A stretch of 60,000 nucleotides of DNA from Nematostella vectensis (Eukaryota; Cnidaria; Anthozoa; Actiniaria; Edwardsiidae), in NCBI RefSeq assembly GCF_932526225.1, contig NC_064045.1:4414498-4474497 (forward strand), given 5' to 3'. Below the pieces are notes generated by a model. It did not search any database. It was not told the DNA's origin and saw nothing but the letters and a program-made list of their open reading frames with translations. The number at the start of each line of letters is the position of its first letter. The first letter of the stretch is position 1. Positions 52,318-59,621 of the stretch are shown piece after piece. A program made the position numbers and the translations under genes.

Positions 52318-53340
52318 ATGGATATAGATTTTGATCCCACAACAGAAGAAGGTAGAGAAGATTTGAATACTACTGTAGACGAAGATTATGACTCTCTTAT
52401 TCCAAACGATGGTGAGGGAAGAGAATCATGGAATGAAAGGATTTCAAACAGATTTGGTAGAGGTGCAAGCTATGTGAGTAGGAGGTTGACTGACTTATGG
52501 AAAACACGAAACCCCGGGAGGGCTGTCCCCGAGTACATGGAGTTACAGAATATGGGAGGTTCTCCTTCAACGGACACACTTAGGGTAGACCTTTTGTTAT
52601 CGAAATATCCAGATCTTGATGAAAATCTAGTTCAGATTTCAACGGATGAGAGAGGAAAACAATTCATTTCCTTCTATTCTGCGAGAAAAGGTGGTTGGAC
52701 TATACCAGAAAGGTTGTATAATGAGGATAGAACGGTGCGGAAGAGTGTCGACGACAAAATCAGATCTGGAAAGTACAAGCAAATTCAGATTCAACTCGAC
52801 GAACTAGACGCTACAGGTAATACACTCAGAGAAGAAGAAGAGAGAAACACCGAGCAAATGAGAAAAAATAATGAGGAACGAAGTGAAACAACTAACCAAG
52901 AAAGACTAAGAGCTATAGATCGTAAAAATGAAGAGCTCAGCGAAAGAAATTCTGTCATAGATGAGACTTTGGAAGAGAATCAATTGGAGAGAGAAAATCT
53001 TGAAGAGAGAATGTCGTTGAAAGATCGTGTCAAAGCGATTTTTAAGAAATACGGATTCACCACCGTGGCTGTCGTCACCGCTGTGGGTGTTGTTATCGGT
53101 GTTATTGTCTCTAACCTGAAGACGGGTTTGACAAGTGTCGCAAAAGGCGTTGGAGACGGTCTGAAAACAATAGGCAAAAAATTAGGAGAAATACTCCCAG
53201 GAATGGTTGGTGCGATAGCTAGTTTCATATTTAGAACGGCGGGTGAAGTTGTTGGCTTTTTAGCTAAAAACGCTTGGCTTCTCATCGTCGCTGTCGTCCT
53301 GTATTTCGTAGAACGATTTAAAAGGAGACGGAAATCATAA
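52318..53340 (+). CDS. Coiled-coil protein with hydrophobic C-terminus, 340 aa
   Basis: The N-terminal 160 residues are mixed and acidic (SDERGK-like turns, PERLYNEDRTVRKSVDDKIR). Residues about 160-240 form a highly charged coiled coil. The last 95 residues contain a membrane helix (FTTVAVVTAVGVVIGVIVS), an amphipathic Gly/Lys segment (GDGLKTIGKKLGEILPGMVG) and a final helix (AWLLIVAVVLYFVERF) with an RRRKS end. The arrangement suggests a membrane-active virion protein, but this is inference; no family recognised. It ends 3 bp before the next ATG. Confidence 0.78.
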   Translation: MDIDFDPTTEEGREDLNTTVDEDYDSLIPNDGEGRESWNERISNRFGRGASYVSRRLTDLWKTRNPGRAVPEYMELQNMGGSPSTDTLRVDLLLSKYPDLDENLVQISTDERGKQFISFYSARKGGWTIPERLYNEDRTVRKSVDDKIRSGKYKQIQIQLDELDATGNTLREEEERNTEQMRKNNEERSETTNQERLRAIDRKNEELSERNSVIDETLEENQLERENLEERMSLKDRVKAIFKKYGFTTVAVVTAVGVVIGVIVSNLKTGLTSVAKGVGDGLKTIGKKLGEILPGMVGAIASFIFRTAGEVVGFLAKNAWLLIVAVVLYFVERFKRRRKS

Positions 53341-53343
53341 CAA

Positions 53344-53967
53344 ATGGTAATACTCTACATCGAAGGAAGAGTTGGTGACTTTACCGTCTATTTAGAACAC
53401 CCTATTGAAAAGCCGCGGTTTATCGCGCTGCGAGGATGTGCGTTTCATAATCGTTGTAACAGTCTCTCAAGCGAGGGAACGGTCTCCGACGGTGAGAACA
53501 TCATCCTTAGGATCCCTGCGGGGCGGCATACGATCGAGACGCTAAAACGTCAAATAGACGAGGGTCTGCGTCTTGGTGAAAAGCCAATCTCTATTAGAGA
53601 CTCGTCACTCGAAGCTCATCGAAACGTCGTGTTGAATGAGCCGCTTGCCTGCCTGTTAGGACTCAAGACCGGGGAGCTGGAAGCAAACACTCGCCACGAG
53701 ATAAAGATGATAGGCCACGAGGCTATTTTTATCCACTGCGATCTTGTGGACGCGTCCGACTCCCTCCGACAAGGAGCTCCCTCACAAGTCCTAGCAAGTG
53801 TAGAGCTTGATGGAGGAAAGATATACATTGATCCACACGATCCGATACAGGTCAGTACTACATCAGTCGGTTACGTGAGTAGTCTCCGTTTTAGTGTAAA
53901 GGACGGCGACGGAAATACAATAGAGCGTGGCCTCTACCCGATACGTCTAATTTTAGAAATCACTTAA
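53344..53967 (+). CDS. Candidate minor capsid (penton-like) protein, 207 aa
   Basis: Predominantly beta-strand. The second half (EAIFIHCDLVDASDS, SQVLASVELDG, then VSSLRFSVKDGDGNTIERGL and PIRLILEI) follows the pattern of the single-jelly-roll minor capsid proteins of Polintons and related viruses, where a strand with CDLV and a closing FSVxDxxG...PIxLxLEI are common. The size fits. It has no own promoter-like motif and starts 3 bp after the previous stop, so it is probably co-transcribed. Assignment by pattern only. Confidence 0.6.
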   Translation: MVILYIEGRVGDFTVYLEHPIEKPRFIALRGCAFHNRCNSLSSEGTVSDGENIILRIPAGRHTIETLKRQIDEGLRLGEKPISIRDSSLEAHRNVVLNEPLACLLGLKTGELEANTRHEIKMIGHEAIFIHCDLVDASDSLRQGAPSQVLASVELDGGKIYIDPHDPIQVSTTSVGYVSSLRFSVKDGDGNTIERGLYPIRLILEIT

Positions 53968-53973
53968 AGAATA
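53962..53973 (+). promoter_or_regulatory. Promoter-like motif (ACTTAAAGAATA)
   Basis: It overlaps the stop of the previous gene; ATG is 21 bp downstream. Confidence 0.55.
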
Positions 53974-53994
53974 AACTCTCCCCATAATAAAGCT

Positions 53995-54600
53995 ATGGAA
54001 GAGTACAACTCAATCTACCCGAACGTACCCCGAGGGGCCAGCCCCTCGGGTGATAACTTCAGACTCCAAAAGACCCACGATGTTTTGGGAAGTTTGGAGC
54101 AAGAAGTTAAACATTACGAGAACGTGAGGAAAAAGTATAAACGAGGGCAGAGCGTGTTTTCAAAGTTAAGTGTGGTCTTAGGACTCTTATCCGTCATTCT
54201 TGGGTCTAGTGGTTTGGGGACTTCTCTGTCGGGTTTTGGTATCGTCGTCGGAGTTCCGTTGGGTGCTTTGGCCGGTGTTTTCGGTCTTACGTCTGTAGGC
54301 TGTGCGGCGGTTTCTAAACGGCTGTCGCAAAAAGTCTCCAAGCACGACCAAACAGCGGCGATGGCAAAGGCAAAAGTAAATAGCATACGCGACCTGGTCT
54401 CTAAAGCTTTTAAAGACAACAAAATATCAGACGAAGAGTTCTCTTTAATCTTGAACGAGTTGGACAAGTTTGAGGCTCTAAAGCTCCAGATCCGTCAAAA
54501 GTCGGTAAGAGAGGACGAAAAAAACGTAAACATCACCAAGCTGAGGGAAACAGTAAGAGAAGAGATTTTGAAAGACCTGGCGAGTCGACCCGCTCGGTGA
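53995..54600 (+). CDS. Unknown membrane protein with helical ends, 201 aa
   Basis: The short N-terminus contains PRGASPSG, encoded by a palindrome module. A coil (residues about 30-55) precedes a Gly-rich hydrophobic region of about 60 residues (LSVVLGLLSVILGSSGLGTS; GIVVGVPLGALAGVFGLTSV), which could form two membrane helices. A charged helical C-terminal half follows (DNKISDEEFSLILNELDKFE). Family not recognised; likely virion membrane component by context. Confidence 0.75.
   Translation: MEEYNSIYPNVPRGASPSGDNFRLQKTHDVLGSLEQEVKHYENVRKKYKRGQSVFSKLSVVLGLLSVILGSSGLGTSLSGFGIVVGVPLGALAGVFGLTSVGCAAVSKRLSQKVSKHDQTAAMAKAKVNSIRDLVSKAFKDNKISDEEFSLILNELDKFEALKLQIRQKSVREDEKNVNITKLRETVREEILKDLASRPAR
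54027..54051 (+). repeat. Palindrome module copy 6 (inside CDS)
   Basis: CCCCGAGGGGCCAGCCCCTC then GGG, close to a perfect palindrome, encoding PRGASPSG. Confidence 0.85.
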
Positions 54601-54660
54601 AATTTCTGTACGAGAGAACTCCCGTAGGATGGATCTATGAATTGAGATGCGTAAAGGACT

Positions 54661-54674
54661 GATTTAAAAACATC
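54661..54674 (+). promoter_or_regulatory. Promoter-like motif (TTTAAAAACATC variant)
   Basis: GATTTAAAAACATC, followed by a small palindrome (CTTATATGTCATATAAG) directly before the ATG at 54,691. Same variant as before the 176-aa gene. Confidence 0.6.
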
Positions 54675-54690
54675 TTATATGTCATATAAG

Positions 54691-56205
54691 ATGAAGTTTA
54701 CAGAATTTGTGAAAAGGTACCCTTACTATTCACGCTTTAGGTTCTCTGCCGACGAGCATGGCGATGTGTAATTCGTTTTCAATGGGGACGAATACGATCC
54801 ATTCGACAAGAATAGGAATCTAGTCAAAACGTTATATCACTTCCCTGGTAATAGCTGGAAACCCGAGAATATCCAGGATTTCCTAGTCGCCGACGACACA
54901 CAAGCATACAAGGAAACGATCCAGCAACTGTTTGGGTTCCCAAAACAATACAGACTAGACGCGCGTGCAGAGTACAAGATATTGCTGTGGGACGAAAACC
55001 CTACGAGAAATAATTACGTCTCTTTTAATGTTTTTATAACACCAAAGGTGAAGACACACTTTGTTTTTAGGGACATATTCACCGACAGCTTGCTAGTATT
55101 CAGAACAGCAAAGGAGGCTAGTAGGTGGCTCGACGCCCCAAACCTCAGTTATTGGAGTCAAGCCTTAAATTTTGCTATGTTTTGCGCGACTGCTGGATGT
55201 GGTGTGACGCGTGACATGATTGACGACTCTCAAGTGGGGTCATTCTACAGATTTCACATCATTTTCACTATCAGACGAATATTAAACGAGCTACAATGCC
55301 CTCTTCCAAAAGATAGGCTCTTTAGTTGGAATAAAAACTTTTACAGCGAAGCGGCTTACCAAAAACTAAGAACAGAATTCCGAACTGGTGACGATTTCCG
55401 GTTCCTCGGGCCGATAAATCATGGGTTAGGGAACGTTTATAATTATGATTATCACGGCTTGTCATCTTCTAACGACAAGTATAAGCCTTATGGCACCATT
55501 GATCAATTACACGACGAATGGGACGCTGCTAAAAGCGACCACGAACACATGAATCACTTTGAGATCGAGTACCTGAAAGACCTTAGAACTGGGTTTCAGT
55601 ATGAGTGGTTCTTTCCGGAAAAATCAATGGGGTTAACCAAAGCTGGGTTGTCTAGGATAAACCAGAGCATCGAAGCCTTTGTTTACTGTATTCTAGGCGC
55701 GCAAGTTCAGACCCGGTCGTCAATCGTCGGTGATAGCGGTTCAGCTCAGGAAACGAAACAGGTCTTCACGAAACTCTTTGAAAGCGCGGTGGTGGAAAAC
55801 AGTATATCGAAAAGTATACAACGGTATCAGTTTGCTTTACAACAGGCGAGACAAAAACTAGACCTGGCTTTCGCCCTCGGCTGTTGGTTAAGTCCATCGT
55901 ATCTTGTGATAAATAACAACACTTCGATCGCTGGCTATAATAACAAGTTACAAAAAGCCACCACTGATATGAAACTGGGGCTGAATCCGATAAATAACGA
56001 GATAAAAACGATCCCAAAACATAATATGGGTCACTCAAAGATTGTGTTACCTCACACCGAGTCAGTCACGGCTCACAAACCGGAACCGGAGGCGAAAACA
56101 GACTCAAAGCCGGACGCGATTAAACCCACGAACACACAGCACGAAACTAACCTTGCCACGATCACAGCCTTTACGGCTGGTTTAGCTTGGTATCTATTCC
56201 GGTAA
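54691..56205 (+). pseudogene. Large unknown virion-block gene with a premature stop
   Basis: A promoter-like motif and ATG at 54,691 open a frame that is closed by a TAA at 54,769 after 26 codons; the same frame then stays open from 54,772 to 56,205 (about 478 codons). The protein has many aromatic residues, and the features IEAFVYCILGAQVQTR and DLAFALGCWLSP are conspicuous. A low-complexity acidic/Pro segment precedes a short C-terminal hydrophobic helix (ATITAFTAGLAWYLF). No family recognised. The single stop may be a recent inactivating mutation, an assembly error or a read-through site. The remaining frame from an internal ATG might still be expressed. Confidence 0.65.
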
Positions 56206-56402
56206 CATGCGGGGTGCATGTGGACGGATGTGACGTACCGCAAGAAGACAATACCTGTTCACGTGCATACCAGACCACCCTGGCGACTGTGAACTCTCAA
56301 TGTAAATACAAAACCTATTTTCAGAATCGCTAGTTGTTAGGGTGATTAGGAATGTATGTGTTTTGTAACGTGAGACGCGTTACAAAACTGAGTGGGTCAA
56401 TG
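56206..56402. other. Convergent intergenic gap
   Basis: The 3' ends of the + strand virion block and the - strand regulatory block meet here. No coding sequence or clear terminator recognised. Confidence 0.5.
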
Positions 56403-56750
56403 TTAATTTCCGTTACACGTTCTGCAATGGTGCTTTTGTCTATCGTGTTCGCATATTTGAGACCCTCCGCATAACTTACAAAAGGGTCTCTGTTTGCCGT
56501 GTTCACACATCCCTTTCCCCTTGCAGTCTTTACAGACATATCTTGCTCGTCTGTGCTCACAAATGCTACCGCCGTTACATTCTCTGCACCGCGTTTTTCT
56601 CCGGTTGTGAGGGCAGATTTGCGATCCGTGACAATCTTTGCAATAATATTTCACTCTGCCATGAAGACACTTATAATCCGTTGTTCGCTTTACGGGGGAT
56701 ACTTTCGGGTCTTTCACCGTTTGGTTCTCCATTTCTATCAAACCGGTCAT
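56403..56750 (-). CDS. Zinc-knuckle repeat protein, 115 aa
   Basis: After a leader (MTGLIEMENQTVKDPK) come five repeats of a Cys/His pattern: C-x-H-G/x-R/x...C-x-x-C-x-G, for example CPHNRRKTRCRECNGG and CEHGKQRPFCKLCGG. Each repeat can ligate zinc. Similar repeats occur in giant-virus and other eukaryotic proteins of unknown role. The leader and upstream motif are nearly the same as those of POLB, and the ATG abuts the AAAGTGATTTAAGGAC motif. A nucleic-acid or ubiquitin-related role is possible but unproven. Confidence 0.8.
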   Translation of the reverse strand: MTGLIEMENQTVKDPKVSPVKRTTDYKCLHGRVKYYCKDCHGSQICPHNRRKTRCRECNGGSICEHRRARYVCKDCKGKGMCEHGKQRPFCKLCGGSQICEHDRQKHHCRTCNGN

Positions 56751-56767
56751 GTCCTTAAATCACTTTT
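56751..56767 (-). promoter_or_regulatory. Class A promoter-like motif (zinc-knuckle gene)
   Basis: Minus strand AAAGTGATTTAAGGAC immediately before ATG, as at POLB. Confidence 0.65.
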
Positions 56768-56807
56768 CAATCCAACACGCGATACCCGCCTTCTAGCCGG
56801 CCGACGT

Positions 56808-57632
56808 CTACCTGGCGAAGCATTCTCCCAACATTTCCTTCTCTTGCTCATCCATGCACCAATCCCAAAACCTGTCAGGATGCCAAGCTACTGGCATTAG
56901 TTCGTCCTCCAGCTTTCTACGGAATCTCACCTTGTGTAGCTTCTCCGGGAGCTCCTCATGCACGAGACCCCACCTCCACGCCGCACGTAGCACCGCGACA
57001 ATTTCGTGTAGACCCAAAAACCGCGCGTAGTTCATATGTACAATGAGATCGGTCGCGCCCCACTCCAAGCACAACCTCACAATCTCGAGGTTTCCAGATT
57101 CGGTGGCCGGTGTTATAGCATAGTCCGGGTCAAACTCGCTGAAGTTTTCTCTCAGCAGCTTTAGAACCTCAACGTGCCCATTGTACGCCGCCTCGGCGGT
57201 GGCCCAACCGACATCGACATCGGCACCTAGATCTATCAACAACTCAACAACCCCCACCTGACCTTCCGCCGCCGCAGCACCCATGGCCTCGGTCATGGCC
57301 TCTCCTCCGTCGGCACAATACTCGCCCATCACCTTCAAAACCTCTACGTGCCCGCCTTTCGCGGCCATGGACGCTGGATACACGAAGTCACAGGCGCCCG
57401 ACTCACAACACATCTTAACGATCTCGGTGTGGCCGTTCATCGCGGCCCTGACCATCGGCTTTTCGAAATCCGTCGCACCCCAACTCTTACACAACCTCAC
57501 GGTCTCGACGCACCCCTCCCACGCCGCGCGCTCCATAACGGCGTCAAAGTCTGCGGCTCCCCACCTCGCTAAGGTGGCGGCTTGATCCTCCACGGTGAGA
57601 TTTGTAAGACTTCCAGCACTTTGCATATCCAT
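56808..57632 (-). CDS. Ankyrin-repeat protein 1, 274 aa
   Basis: The N-terminus carries LTNLTVEDQ, a version of the shared leader. About six to seven ankyrin-type repeats follow (for example AAMNGHTEIVKMCCESGACD and AAYNGHVEVLKLL), with an unusual W-G-A-x-D-F turn instead of the usual G-A-D. The C-terminal 50 residues end WHPDRFWDWCMDEQEKEML, almost identical to ankyrin protein 2. A fixed C-terminal tail after ankyrin repeats recalls viral adaptor proteins, but no F-box could be shown. Probable early host-interaction gene (inference). Confidence 0.85.
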   Translation of the reverse strand: MDMQSAGSLTNLTVEDQAATLARWGAADFDAVMERAAWEGCVETVRLCKSWGATDFEKPMVRAAMNGHTEIVKMCCESGACDFVYPASMAAKGGHVEVLKVMGEYCADGGEAMTEAMGAAAAEGQVGVVELLIDLGADVDVGWATAEAAYNGHVEVLKLLRENFSEFDPDYAITPATESGNLEIVRLCLEWGATDLIVHMNYARFLGLHEIVAVLRAAWRWGLVHEELPEKLHKVRFRRKLEDELMPVAWHPDRFWDWCMDEQEKEMLGECFAR

Positions 57633-57647
57633 TTTGTTATTACATCC

Positions 57648-57666
57648 ACGTCTTTAAACCACTTTT
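57648..57666 (-). promoter_or_regulatory. Class A promoter-like motif (ankyrin 1)
   Basis: Minus strand AAAGTGGTTTAAAGACGTG; ATG 15 bp downstream after ATAACAAA. Confidence 0.65.
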
Positions 57667-57753
57667 TTCGAATTTTTTTAGACGTCTTAATTCACATCTA
57701 CTCCGAACTGACAGTTTTCTGGAAATCCTGATTTCTCTGGAAATCAGGAAACA

Positions 57754-58680
57754 TCATACCACACCAGGCGTACCCAGGACTGTGGCCACTTCTCTCGCTT
57801 TCCTACTGATGGTTAACTCGGAGACGCCCGTTCTTTCGGAGAATTTTTTAAGTGTAATATCGACCCCCTTTAGCCGTACCCAGTAATAGGTTAAAGCGAC
57901 CGCAAAGGATTGTGGGCGAGCGCGATTCAACTCAGACGAGCGGTTCTTAGATCTGTAGTAGAGCAGGACCACCTCTCCCTTCTGTGCGGGGGACGCCGAG
58001 AATCTATCCATCACATCGCGAATGTGGTCCACGACGGTGGGAGACGTTCCGTGTAGTAAGTAATCTTTAGGCGCGTTAATACTAAAGATTTTTAGACCCT
58101 TAAGGCAACTCTTCCTGCTCAATCCAAAAGTTTCCATCAAGGTTTTCGGTGTCTGACACTTACCGGACATCTTGTAGGCGTAGTAGATACACGCAAAGAC
58201 GATCGCCTTCCGTGGGTCGCCGCGAAAAATCTGGCCTTTCGTCACCTGAGTGTATATCTCGTTAGCTTTGGCTACAATTACCCCACTAAAACCCATGCCC
58301 TCCACATCCTTGTCAATATTTCTATCCTCAGACCTACGTATCTGGACCCGACTTGGGTTCGAAGACCGTTTGCCGTCGGAATGTCCGTAAAAACCCCATT
58401 CCCTTTCGTGTGCGATCACGCGCTGCATCTGTTCCCCGCACTCTAAGCAACTAGTGACCCCGTCTTCTGTGACTAGGTCGTCATGATTGCAAGGGGTGTT
58501 ACTACTATCCTCATCTCCCAAGGAGACTCTACTAGTCTCGTATTCGATGAGGGCTTGGTCAAACAGTGCAAATTCCGGCATGAGGGTGGGGACGTTAATC
58601 TCAGGCACCGGTCCGCCGGGGATATTATATGGTGGTGGTGACCGATCTTCAACCGTACGTTCAACTGTTCGTTCCTCCAT
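57754..58680 (-). CDS. TFIIB-like transcription initiation factor
   Basis: 308 residues. An N-terminal Zn-ribbon has ligands C64, H66, C78 and C81 (C-x-H...CLEC). A linker (about 105-130) and two cyclin-like repeats follow: one around GDPRKAIVFACIYYAYKMSG and TPKTLMETFGLSRK, the other around RARPQSFAVALTYYWVRLKG and LKKFSERTGVSELTISRKA, which closely follows the TFIIB pattern ending in a helix-turn-helix. Expected to recruit RNA polymerase II to promoters. Near the N-terminus GPVPEINVPTLMP matches a peptide in POLB. A TFIIB homologue is common in large DNA viruses but not part of the standard Polinton gene set. Preceded by a class A motif. Confidence 0.87.
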   Translation of the reverse strand: MEERTVERTVEDRSPPPYNIPGGPVPEINVPTLMPEFALFDQALIEYETSRVSLGDEDSSNTPCNHDDLVTEDGVTSCLECGEQMQRVIAHEREWGFYGHSDGKRSSNPSRVQIRRSEDRNIDKDVEGMGFSGVIVAKANEIYTQVTKGQIFRGDPRKAIVFACIYYAYKMSGKCQTPKTLMETFGLSRKSCLKGLKIFSINAPKDYLLHGTSPTVVDHIRDVMDRFSASPAQKGEVVLLYYRSKNRSSELNRARPQSFAVALTYYWVRLKGVDITLKKFSERTGVSELTISRKAREVATVLGTPGVV

Positions 58681-58695
58681 TTTATTAAACTGTTC

Positions 58696-58714
58696 ACGTC
58701 TTTAAGCCACTTTT
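58696..58714 (-). promoter_or_regulatory. Class A promoter-like motif (TFIIB gene)
   Basis: Minus strand AAAGTGGCTTAAAGACGTG; ATG about 15 bp downstream after TTTAATAAA. Confidence 0.68.
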
Positions 58715-58754
58715 CAATCCAACACGTGATACCCGCCTTCTAGCCGGCCGACGT

Positions 58755-59450
58755 CTACCTGGCGAAGCATTCTCCCAACATTTCCTTCTCTTGCTCATCC
58801 ATGCACCAATCCCAAAACCTGTCCGGATGCCAAGTCTTGGGTAAAAGCTCATCCTCGAGACTCTTGATGAATCTACGTTTGTGGTGGTGCCTAAACAGAT
58901 CATCATGCACCGCGCTCCAGGTCGGTAACCAACTGCGACACAACGCCGCGGTCTCGTGGTAGTCATTCTCATGCGCCACCCACATGGCTTCTTCAAAGTC
59001 CGTCGCGCCCCACCCCCTGCACAACTCAACGATTCCGATATTACCACCCCCCGCTGCGTACACCATAGCCCAGTCAAAATCCGACGCCCCCCACTCTTTA
59101 CACAGCTTGACGATCTCGCCGCGGCCGTGGAGTGCTGCGTTTATCATTGCGCCGTCAAAGTCCGCCGCACCCCACTCTCTACACAGTTCGACGATCTCGC
59201 CGTGGCCGTGGAGTGCTGCGGCCACCATTGCGCCGTCAAAGTCTTTCGCGCCCCACTCTTTAAACATCTCCACGATGTCGACATGCCCACCACACGCCGC
59301 GTTGATCATGGTCGTGTCGAAGTCCGTCGCGCCCCGCCCCCTACACACCTCTACGATCTCGATGTGACCACCATACGCTGCGCGTGCCATCGCTCTGTTG
59401 AGGTCCTTCACCGTAAGATTCTCCAACTGATCCACTGTTTGTTCCTTCAT
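58755..59450 (-). CDS. Ankyrin-repeat protein 2, 231 aa
   Basis: The leader QLENLTVKDLNRAMARAA merges into about five highly regular 32-33-residue ankyrin repeats (AAYGGHIEIVEVCRGRGATD, AALHGHGEIVELCREWGAAD), so similar that recent internal duplication is likely. The C-terminal tail ends WHPDRFWDWCMDEQEKEML, as in ankyrin protein 1. Upstream, the motif-embedded ATG opens a six-codon frame (MNSLIK) whose TGA overlaps the main ATG, a possible upstream ORF. Probable host-interaction protein. Confidence 0.86.
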   Translation of the reverse strand: MKEQTVDQLENLTVKDLNRAMARAAYGGHIEIVEVCRGRGATDFDTTMINAACGGHVDIVEMFKEWGAKDFDGAMVAAALHGHGEIVELCREWGAADFDGAMINAALHGRGEIVKLCKEWGASDFDWAMVYAAGGGNIGIVELCRGWGATDFEEAMWVAHENDYHETAALCRSWLPTWSAVHDDLFRHHHKRRFIKSLEDELLPKTWHPDRFWDWCMDEQEKEMLGECFAR

Positions 59451-59465
59451 TTTATTAGACTGTTC

Positions 59466-59484
59466 ATGTCTTTAAGCCACTTTT
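59466..59484 (-). promoter_or_regulatory. Class A promoter-like motif (ankyrin 2)
   Basis: Minus strand AAAGTGGCTTAAAGACATG. Together with the flanking CTTCACATCTAGAAAGCC it is an inverted copy of the POLB upstream region (43,576-43,617). Confidence 0.7.
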
Positions 59485-59505
59485 CAAAGGCTTTCTAGAT
59501 GTGAA

Positions 59506-59538
59506 GCCGAGAGGCTAGCCCCTCGAGCTCCCTCTGGG
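59506..59538 (-). repeat. Palindrome module copy 7 (intergenic)
   Basis: CCGAGAGGCTAGCCCCTCGA then GCTCCCTC, the inverted counterpart of copy 1. Confidence 0.85.
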
Positions 59539-59621
59539 TGTGATGTGTGTGGTCGCTAAGACCTCCGAAGGGGTCCGCGTGGGGGCAGTGCGGTCTAAAG
59601 CCTCCGCACCACATCCGTGGA

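Noticed and set aside
56330-56560. 76-codon minus-strand frame overlapping the zinc-knuckle gene
   Set aside because: Lacks its own promoter-like motif and overlaps the Cys/His repeats in another frame; weak composition.
57283-59498. Plus-strand open frames over ankyrin and TFIIB-like genes
   Set aside because: Shadow frames opposite well-supported minus-strand genes; the ankyrin periodicity is on the minus strand.
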